Below, in pieces: positions 1 to 5,319 of a stretch of 20,479 bases of DNA. The translations under genes and the position numbers were made by a program. The DNA lies in IMG/VR virus record IMGVR_UViG_3300042887_005614, positions 1-20,479 of that record, one strand, 5' to 3'. How positions within the stretch are numbered: position 1 is the first letter of the stretch; the number at the start of each line of letters is the position of its first letter. The DNA is from a virus. Under the pieces are notes generated by a model. That model made no database searches and was not told the DNA's origin. It was given only the letters and a program-made list of their open reading frames with translations.

Positions 1-306
1 CGCGTCCGTGGCGGGGGTGTCGTGCGTCGCTTCGCTGCTGGGCGGGGCCACGTTGATGGCGCGGAAACCGGCGTCGGTCAGGGCGAGCGTGGTCAGCATA
101 AGGCCGGTCGCGGAGTCCTCGATCAGCAGGGCGCCGTCGCCGAGGCGGTAGTCGCCCTGGGTCTCCGCGATCAGGCCGTCGCGCAGCAGGGCGTCGATCA
201 TCTTGTGGCGGCCGCCGGTCGGCAGCTTGCGGTGGAATTCGAGGCGGCGGTCCGGCCGCTCGGCGGCGCGGGCCAGGACGGTGGTGGCGGCTGGGGAGAG
301 GCTCAT
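1..306 (-). CDS. DUF3489-family protein, N-terminal part (runs off the left edge)
   Basis: Reading leftward from an ATG at 306, an uninterrupted frame continues to position 1, so only the first 102 residues are present. The start MSLSPAATTVLARAAERPD, followed by a GGRHKMIDALLRDGLI segment and a LTDAGFRAI segment, has the helix-turn-helix pattern typical of the N-terminus of DUF3489 proteins. These are small, common in alphaproteobacterial prophages, and of unproven function. A GGAG ribosome-binding site lies about 7 bases upstream of the ATG. The next upstream gene on the same strand ends at 404, leaving a 97-base gap that contains a strong hairpin. The family call comes from recognising the pattern and the C-terminal half is not visible, so it is moderately sure. 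Confidence 0.65.
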   Translation of the reverse strand, partial: MSLSPAATTVLARAAERPDRRLEFHRKLPTGGRHKMIDALLRDGLIAETQGDYRLGDGALLIEDSATGLMLTTLALTDAGFRAINVAPPSSEATHDTPATDA

Positions 307-355
307 CTGCGTGCTCCGTGTCGCGCCCCTGACCACCAGGGCTGCTACTGCCTGG

Positions 356-385
356 AGCCCCGCCGGGCGGAACCCGGTCGGGGCT
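356..385. other. Strong GC-rich hairpin in intergenic gap
   Basis: AGCCCCG (356-362) plus CCGGG (363-367) pair with CCCGG (373-377) and CGGGGCT (379-385). This gives about 12 base pairs with one bulged T and a five-base loop. It lies between the 70-aa gene (404-616) and the DUF3489 gene (start 306), so it would sit in their shared leftward transcript. There is no U-tract on either strand, so it is not a standard intrinsic terminator. It may attenuate transcription, mark RNA processing or stabilise the transcript. Confidence 0.55.
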
Positions 386-403
386 GAGGCGGAGGGCGGC
401 GTG

Positions 404-616
404 TCAGACCCGAAGGAACTCGGTGATTTCCTTGAGGCGCTCGGTGACGAAGCCCAGGCTGCCGGCATGGCCCCAGGTCACCGCCTCAGGCTCGGTGCCG
501 AAATGGTCGGCGCTGGCCGCCTGGATGCGGGCGAGCAGGGCGTCGATCTCCATCTTGCCGGCGATGAAGGCGGCCAGGGCGGCGTCGTTGTTCTTCGGGG
601 TGCGTGTGCTGCTCAT
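404..616 (-). CDS. Small conserved phage protein, 70 aa
   Basis: The function is unknown. The product is acidic and mostly helical: MSSTRTPKNNDAALAAF, then AGKMEIDALLARIQAASADHF, then a EAVTWGHAGSLGFV segment. This resembles a family of roughly 70-residue proteins often found beside DUF3489 or DUF2924 genes in alphaproteobacterial prophages. The start is supported by a near-perfect ribosome-binding site (AGGAAGGAG, about 8 bases upstream). No Cys/His cluster, signal peptide or membrane segment is seen. It is transcribed leftward between the Nu1-like gene and the DUF3489 gene. The gene call is strong; the role is open. Confidence 0.75.
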   Translation of the reverse strand: MSSTRTPKNNDAALAAFIAGKMEIDALLARIQAASADHFGTEPEAVTWGHAGSLGFVTERLKEITEFLRV

Positions 617-741
617 CGTCCGTGCTCCTTCCTGGCGGGGCCTGTTCCCCTGCGCGTGATGGACACTTCGCGCTGCGGCGCGGCACAGCCAAGCCGGATT
701 GCGAGCAGATTGATTGCGTTGTGCAGCGCCGTTGGGTCAGA

Positions 742-1299
742 TCATGATGCCTGTGCCGCGGCGGTCTCCCCGCCCAGGGCCGCGTCTTCGGGCGGGTCGA
801 ACCGATCGGCCGCCTCGGTCAGCAGATCACCGACATGCTGCTGCAGCACGGTCTGGACCAGGTGCGGCTCCACCCCGAGGTCGGCGGCGATCAGGCCGGA
901 CACCCGGGCGGGCCAGTTCAGCAGCGCGTCGCGCATGGCGCCGGCGATCTCGTCGATGGCGGCGTTGGCGGTCACGGCGTCCAGCAGCCGGCCCTTGTCC
1001 TCGTCTAGCGCCATGCGCTGGGCTTCGACTTTCAGCGCCAGCTGGGCCACGCGCAGCCGGGCATACGGTGTGGCATCGCCGGACAGTCCGGCCTGCGTCG
1101 TGCCGGCTCCCACGGCGCCTGCCAGCGGCGAGCGCACCGGATCGGCAGACTCGATCATCCGGCGGCGGGTCTTCTCCACATCCCACTGGCCATCGGGCTC
1201 ACGCTCGATGCGGCCCTTGGCTTCCGCCTTGCGCAGGGCGGTCTCGGTGACGCCGATGCGGCGGGCCAGCTCCCGGGTGGAGGGGGTCAGTTCCGGCAT
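742..1299 (-). CDS. Nu1-like terminase small subunit (DNA packaging)
   Basis: 185 aa. The N-terminus carries a helix-turn-helix of the Nu1/terminase small subunit type (TRELARRIGVTETALRKAEA at about residues 6-25, then DGQWDVEKTRRRM). The C-terminal half contains LNWPARVSGLIAADLGVEP, a pattern seen in Nu1-like 'elements of external origin' proteins of prophages. Such proteins bind pac/cos DNA and recruit the large terminase to the procapsid. The frame continues upstream to 1395, but the ATG at 1299 is preferred because it starts the HTH domain and follows GGAAGGG at good spacing. The ParB gene upstream ends at 1322, 22 bases away. The large subunit would be expected further left, outside the window. 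Confidence 0.65.
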   Translation of the reverse strand: MPELTPSTRELARRIGVTETALRKAEAKGRIEREPDGQWDVEKTRRRMIESADPVRSPLAGAVGAGTTQAGLSGDATPYARLRVAQLALKVEAQRMALDEDKGRLLDAVTANAAIDEIAGAMRDALLNWPARVSGLIAADLGVEPHLVQTVLQQHVGDLLTEAADRFDPPEDAALGGETAAAQAS

Positions 1300-1321
1300 A
1301 GACGGCCCTTCCGCCGCGCGC

Positions 1322-1759
1322 TCAGGCCCGGCCGAGGGCACCCTCGGCTGCGGCGAGCAGCTGGTCCAGTTCGAGGCCGGAGAAGCCGAGCACATCGAGA
1401 TCGACCACGCCCTCGTCGCGGATGCGGGCGAGCTCGGCTGCGAGCAGCGCCTCGTCCCAGCCGGAGTTGAGCGCGATCTGGTTGTCGGCCAGCCGCAGCG
1501 CCCGCGCCTGCGCCTCGGTCAGATGCGCCAGGCGGATCGCAGGCACAGACGCGAGACCCAGCCGCTTCGCGGCCAGCACGCGGCCGTGGCCGGCCACCAG
1601 CACACCGGCGGCGTCGACCAGCACCGGGTTGACGAACCCGAACTCGGCGATCGACGCCGCGATCTGCGCAACCTGCGCATCGGAGTGGGTGCGGGCGTTG
1701 GCGGCGTACGGCACCAGCGACGCCAGGGGCACGGCCACAACAGTGAGGTCATGCTGCAT
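1322..1759 (-). CDS. Stand-alone ParB/sulfiredoxin-like N-terminal domain protein
   Basis: 145 aa. It has the ParB N-terminal fold pattern: VPLASLVPYAANARTHSDAQV, then IAEFGFVNPVLVD, the GHGR signature (VAGHGRVLAAKRLG), and LRLADNQIALNSGWDEALL. It is close in pattern to the N-terminal half of its upstream neighbour, so the two probably arose by duplication. ParB-like domains of this kind bind DNA or nucleotide (CTP in true ParB, ATP in some phage relatives) and some act as nucleases; the activity here is not known. The ATG at 1759 overlaps the end of the methyltransferase gene by 11 bases, implying translational coupling. It has no C-terminal partner domain and ends about 35 residues after the ParB core. 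Confidence 0.8.
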   Translation of the reverse strand: MQHDLTVVAVPLASLVPYAANARTHSDAQVAQIAASIAEFGFVNPVLVDAAGVLVAGHGRVLAAKRLGLASVPAIRLAHLTEAQARALRLADNQIALNSGWDEALLAAELARIRDEGVVDLDVLGFSGLELDQLLAAAEGALGRA

Positions 1760-3224
1760 GGGCCGACTCCTGCGTCGCCGCACGCGCCACGGCCACCGCG
1801 TCGTAATCCCTGCCGTCGCCCTCCAGCATCACCGGCAGATCGGGGTGGTTCTGCCGCCAGCGCGCAATGGCGAGGTCGACATAGGCCGGTGCCAGTTCGA
1901 TCGCCCGCACGTGCCGTCCAGTGCGCTGACCGGCAAGGATGGTGGTGCCGGACCCTGCGAAGGGCTCGAACACCACGTCGCCCTCGTCGGTCAACGCCCG
2001 CATCAGGAACTCCGGTAGCTTCACCGGGAACACTGCGGGGTGCTCGGTCTCGATGCCGCGGGCCTTGTGCCGGGTGATCCGCAGCACATTGTCCGGGATG
2101 CGCGTCTCCTGCACGCCCTGGCCGGCATGCTGCCAGTCGGTGACCGTGCCGTCCTTGTTGCGCAAGCCGCCATGGCTGCCGTTGACGTGACCCGCCCAGC
2201 GGCAAGGGATGATCTTGTTGGCCTGCCGTGCCTGGCGGTTGAAGTGGAAGATGAACTCGAAGCTCGGCGCTAGCCTGCCGTTCCAATCCCCAGGCAGGCC
2301 AGGCCCCTGGTCCCAGATGTAGAGCCCGAAGCGACGCCAACCCTGGGCGCGCATCCAGTCCAGCCAGCCGTTCCAGTAGGGTTGCCACTCGCTGTCGCGG
2401 TGGATCATGCCGAGGTTCACCAGCACCTGCGCGTCCGGCGCCAGCGCCAGGTCGAGATGGCCGAACACGCCCTGCATCAGCACATCCCAGTCGGCGACCC
2501 CACCGGTGGTATAGTCGCGCTGGTTGCCGTAGGGCGGGGAGGTGAACAGCATCGCCGCCCGCTCGCCGCGCATCAGGCGGGCGACGGTGGCAGTGTCGGT
2601 GCTGTCGCCACAGGCCAGGCGATGGTCGCCCAGGCACCAGACATCACCGACGCGGGCGACCGCCTGGCGTGGCTGGTCCGGCGCGACGTCGGCGGGATCA
2701 TCCTCATCGGCATCGCCGCCGGAAACCGCGGGCGTCTCGTCGCCATCGGCATCGGCGTCTTCCGGCGCATCCCGCGCATCGCCATCGGTGACGGCTTCAT
2801 CCGCGGCGGCCAGGATCGCGCCGATCTCCTCCTGCGAAAACCCGATGGCCAGAAGGTCAACCTCGCCGGCCTGCTGCAGCCCGGCGAGCGCATCCCGCAG
2901 CAGCGCCTGGTCCCAGGTCGCGTTCTCGGCGATCCGGTTGTCGGCGAGCCGCAGCGCGTCCTTCTGCGCCGGCGACAGGTGCTTCAGCACGATCACCGGC
3001 ACCTTGGCGATGCCGAGTGCCAGTGCCGCATCCAGCCGGCCGTGGCCAGCGATCAGCACGCCATCCTCGTCCACCAGCAGCGGGTTGGTGAACCCGAAGG
3101 CGAGCATACTGGCCTTGATCTGCTCGATCTGCCCGGCCGAATGGAGCCGCGCATTACCCGCGTGCGCGCGCAGTTCCCCCACCGGACGCAGCACGATCTT
3201 GGCGGCCATCCATGGGAGGGACAT
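1749..3224 (-). CDS. ParB-domain / DNA methyltransferase fusion (beta-class)
   Basis: About 491 aa from the ATG at 3224. Residues 1-140 form a ParB N-terminal domain (GHGR at about 60-63, then LRLADNRIAENATWDQALL). An Asp/Glu-rich linker follows (about 145-185), then an amino-methyltransferase domain. Motif IV is TSPPY (about 228-232) and motif I is FEPFAGSGTT (about 419-428). IV before I is the beta-class order, so it should transfer a methyl group from SAM to N6-adenine or N4-cytosine. Such fusions are common in prophages and are usually orphan enzymes thought to protect phage DNA or mark packaging or replication sites. No cognate endonuclease is adjacent. The start is uncertain: in-frame ATGs also lie at 3233 and 3209, and none has a clear ribosome-binding site. 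Confidence 0.85.
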   Translation of the reverse strand: MSLPWMAAKIVLRPVGELRAHAGNARLHSAGQIEQIKASMLAFGFTNPLLVDEDGVLIAGHGRLDAALALGIAKVPVIVLKHLSPAQKDALRLADNRIAENATWDQALLRDALAGLQQAGEVDLLAIGFSQEEIGAILAAADEAVTDGDARDAPEDADADGDETPAVSGGDADEDDPADVAPDQPRQAVARVGDVWCLGDHRLACGDSTDTATVARLMRGERAAMLFTSPPYGNQRDYTTGGVADWDVLMQGVFGHLDLALAPDAQVLVNLGMIHRDSEWQPYWNGWLDWMRAQGWRRFGLYIWDQGPGLPGDWNGRLAPSFEFIFHFNRQARQANKIIPCRWAGHVNGSHGGLRNKDGTVTDWQHAGQGVQETRIPDNVLRITRHKARGIETEHPAVFPVKLPEFLMRALTDEGDVVFEPFAGSGTTILAGQRTGRHVRAIELAPAYVDLAIARWRQNHPDLPVMLEGDGRDYDAVAVARAATQESAHAA

Positions 3225-3491
3225 CGGCGGCATCCGGATATGGAGAGGATGGTGCTGCGCACCGCGCACCAAAATTGCGACCTGGCGCTAGGGGTCTATC
3301 GCGCTCCTGCCCCCCGCATCGATCCGGCCCAGGAAGGAACCATGGGATCGATGCAGGCTTGGCAGGCTCGATGCCGTCGGGGCCGGTGGCCCATCAGCGG
3401 CGAATGTCCAAACAATACCGAAACCGGATTCCGCTGGGGAGTGCGAAGATGTAGCGTTTTGCAGGTTTTTTCAGAACGAGGACAACAGCAG
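3225..3491. other. Divergent intergenic region between ParB-methyltransferase and DUF429 genes
   Basis: About 267 bases with no convincing gene, expected to hold a promoter for the rightward DUF429 gene and possibly one for the leftward methyltransferase. Features seen: an inverted repeat ATCGA...TCGAT around 3348-3373 enclosing a direct repeat of GCAGGC; a purine-rich AGGAAGG at 3331-3337 just before an ATG at 3342 that is in frame with DUF429; and a T-run at 3466-3471. No convincing -35/-10 pair was found. Confidence 0.4.
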
Positions 3492-4307
3492 ATGACCCTC
3501 CCCAATGTCGGGGCCGTCCTCGGTGTCGACGTGGGCTTCTCACCTACCAAGCGTTCGAGCGCCGTCTGCCTGCTGTCGTGGAATGACAATGAGCTCTGGT
3601 GGTCCATCAAGCGCTTTCGCTATCGCGAGGCGGAGTGGCAGGCGGCATTGACGGAGCTTGGAACACTCACCCCGCTTCTCGCCGCGGCATTCGATGGCCC
3701 GCTTCGCTCTGGCTTCGACGTCATCGGTCGGTATCGGACGGCCGAGCGGGTTCTGACCCGAGGGCTTGGAGGGGTGATTGGCAAGCCTGGCCAGTCGTCC
3801 TCGCCCGTGGGCAAAAGCCTCAATGCCGCAGCCAACGCCCTTGCGCTCTTTGTCCGCGATGCCGCCGACTTGGCCGATGCCAGCCACCCGCACGCCATTG
3901 ACGCCAAGGCGATCGTGGAGGCGTTCCCATCGAGTTTCCTCGGCGTGATGCTGGAGCACCCCTCGGACCTCTCTGTGACCCGCGGCGACCGATCCGATGT
4001 CTTCTTCCAGCATCTCGCCTCGGTGGGCGCCTTGCAGGAACTCTCTCAGCACCTGCTTCCGGGACGGCATGCGCGTCATTCCTGGACCGACGTGACCAAC
4101 CACGACGACCGGGCCGCCCTGGTCTGTGCGCTCACGGCACTGGCCGTCGCACAGGGTGACTACACCGCGGTCGGGGATGACGATGGGTGGATCATCCTGC
4201 CGCCCCGGCAGTTCATTCGTTCGTGGGCGTGGAACACAATGGTGGCAAACAGCGGGGCCGATGGGCACGTCGCTGCCGTGAACAGCGGAGCGCTGGTCGT
4301 CACCTAG
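3492..4307 (+). CDS. DUF429 protein (predicted RNase H-like nuclease fold)
   Basis: 271 aa. It matches the DUF429 pattern along its length: an opening strand with an Asp (VLGVDVGFSPTKRSSAVCLL, about residues 9-28), AAFDGPL, VEAFPSSFLGVML, a late HDDRAALVCALTALAVAQGD helix, and DDGWIILPP near the end. DUF429 proteins adopt an RNase H-like fold; the substrate is unknown. The ATG at 3492 is chosen because GAGGA lies 9 bases upstream and the domain begins at once. A second ATG at 3342 with a strong AGGAAGG would add 50 residues without domain character. The gene is inverted within a leftward phage operon, and its stop overlaps the convergent neighbour's stop in one CTAG. It looks like a separately controlled cargo gene; defence is a guess. 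Confidence 0.75.
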   Translation: MTLPNVGAVLGVDVGFSPTKRSSAVCLLSWNDNELWWSIKRFRYREAEWQAALTELGTLTPLLAAAFDGPLRSGFDVIGRYRTAERVLTRGLGGVIGKPGQSSSPVGKSLNAAANALALFVRDAADLADASHPHAIDAKAIVEAFPSSFLGVMLEHPSDLSVTRGDRSDVFFQHLASVGALQELSQHLLPGRHARHSWTDVTNHDDRAALVCALTALAVAQGDYTAVGDDDGWIILPPRQFIRSWAWNTMVANSGADGHVAAVNSGALVVT

Positions 4308-4846
4308 TGGACGGGCACAAGCCGGTAATGAGCGGCGAGGACACCGAGGGACACCACCAGCATTCCCTGGGCCTGGGCATGCCCGACAATGCGGCCGCCC
4401 CACCCGTGGCGACGCGCCCATTCGGTGATCGAGAACTCGAGCCCGACCACGTGCCAGACGCAGGATGCACCGGCGCTGTTGAAGCCTCCCAGCGCCTCCA
4501 TGGCTTCGGCCACCCGGCGCCGACCGGTGTACTGCTGCTCGGTGAGGGAATCGCCGCCGCCACCTGGGATCCTGAGCATCGACATGCCTCGCAGCGGATC
4601 GAGGGCGGCGACGCGGAAGTGCCGGCGGAACATCGCCCCCGCGTCGTGCATCTCCTCGGTGATGGTGCCGTTGCCGAGCATGACGCCGAGCGTGTCGATG
4701 GCATAGCGATGTGCCCGCAGCACGCCGCTTTCCGGGTCCGGCTCGCGCACAGGGGCGCTGAACGCGCCATGCTGCATCCGCCACGCCGAGGGCTTGGACA
4801 GGTCCTCGAGTTGTACGGCAGTGCGGCGCTTGCGCTTGCTGGTCAT
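4304..4846 (-). CDS. Conserved phage protein, DUF6456-like C-terminus
   Basis: 180 aa. The Lys/Arg-rich start (MTSKRKRR) leads into a central helical region with THEEMHDAG-like spacing (TITEEMHDAGAMFRRHF). The C-terminal block is VWHVVGLEFSITEWARRHG, then GWGGRIVGHAQAQGMLV and LGVLAAHYRL. That block resembles DUF6456 and related phage proteins, where a small helical, possibly DNA-binding, domain ends in a conserved LA-HY-L motif. The function is unknown. The ATG at 4846 overlaps the upstream gene's stop as ATGA and follows GGAAGGAAC. The stop overlaps that of the convergent DUF429 gene by 4 bases. It is the last visible gene of the leftward replication operon before the inverted DUF429 gene. 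Confidence 0.65.
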   Translation of the reverse strand: MTSKRKRRTAVQLEDLSKPSAWRMQHGAFSAPVREPDPESGVLRAHRYAIDTLGVMLGNGTITEEMHDAGAMFRRHFRVAALDPLRGMSMLRIPGGGGDSLTEQQYTGRRRVAEAMEALGGFNSAGASCVWHVVGLEFSITEWARRHGWGGRIVGHAQAQGMLVVSLGVLAAHYRLVPVH

Positions 4847-5106
4847 GGTGCTGTTCCTTCCCGACGCCGTCCCCAGCGCCGTGTGGCTTCGTTGACAAGA
4901 GCCTGGCGTAGCCAGGTGTCGGTGATGTCGTTGATGGCCAGGGCTGCCACGCCATGGCGGTGCCACGCAGCCGCACGCATGGCTTCCAGGTCGGCGTCCG
5001 AGGCGGTGCTTGGACCACGGTCGAGGCTGGAGCGCGGCGGGCGGGGCGCGCCGTGTAGGGCTGGCTGCACCTGCTTGTTGCTGTGCCGTCTCCAGACGGG
5101 GGCCAT
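4843..5106 (-). CDS. Small conserved phage protein, 87 aa
   Basis: The function is unknown. The N-terminal half is basic and proline-rich and probably disordered. The C-terminal half is a compact helical segment (DADLEAMRAAAWHRHGV, then NDITDTWLRQALVNEATRRWG) resembling small proteins that accompany the DUF6456-like gene in related prophages. The start ATG follows directly on the TAG stop of the preceding frame, with GGGGGGA as its ribosome-binding site. The stop overlaps the next gene as ATGA, so the product is probably translationally coupled to both neighbours. No catalytic motif is seen. Confidence 0.65.
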   Translation of the reverse strand: MAPVWRRHSNKQVQPALHGAPRPPRSSLDRGPSTASDADLEAMRAAAWHRHGVAALAINDITDTWLRQALVNEATRRWGRRREGTAP

Positions 5107-5319
5107 CTACGCAATCCCCCCACGAGCAACAGAACCCCCAGCTACCTCATTGATATATATAATATAGTTACTATTGTTATTATGTAGGAGCCTCTCCCTT
5201 CCTGGTCCCTGTCCGCGCGCGACCATGGCTTCCCGTTCGTGCGCGCGCACGTAATCACAAAATCCACAGAGGCCACTTTTCAATGACTTAACCTCTGGCC
5301 ATGGGATTGCGTTACTCAT
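5107..5319 (-). CDS. Possible small protein, 70 aa, unusual composition
   Basis: This is an open frame from an ATG at 5319 to a TAG at 5107. The ATG overlaps the primase-polymerase stop by 8 bases and the TAG directly abuts the next ATG, so the fit inside the operon is exact. The protein reads MSNAIPWPEVKSLKSGLCGF, with a CGFC pair, then an Asn-rich NNNSNYIIYI segment. No family is recognised. Codon use is unlike the neighbours, with many A/T third positions, and the Asn/Ile segment is encoded by a markedly AT-rich stretch. It could be a recently acquired gene, or a non-coding regulatory segment that stays open by chance. Confidence 0.4.
   Translation of the reverse strand: MSNAIPWPEVKSLKSGLCGFCDYVRAHEREAMVARGQGPGRERLLHNNNSNYIIYINEVAGGSVARGGIA
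5145..5186. promoter_or_regulatory. AT-rich island inside the GC-rich operon
   Basis: Around 5149-5185 the sequence is almost entirely A/T (TATATATAATATAGTTACTA and onward), in sharp contrast to the GC-rich surroundings. Read leftward it contains TATATT and ATATAT boxes about 70-80 bases before the ATG at 5106, so it could be an internal promoter for the last two genes. No good -35 element was found. A binding site for an AT-preferring regulator (Ros/MucR or H-NS type) or a DNA-unwinding element are alternatives. Confidence 0.4.

Noticed and set aside
203-2077. Very long open frame on the plus strand (624 codons)
   Set aside because: It lies antisense to five leftward genes with recognisable domains. 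Its translation is Ser/Arg/Pro-rich without any domain, as expected for the reverse strand of GC-rich coding DNA.
3440-3475. Possible terminator: weak stem followed by six T residues
   Set aside because: The stem TGCGAA/TTTGCA is short with a wobble pair, and no rightward gene lies upstream for it to terminate.
2382-3491. Upstream extension of the DUF429 frame toward 2382
   Set aside because: This part is antisense to the ParB-methyltransferase gene and has no domain; only the sequence from 3492 (possibly 3342) is credible.
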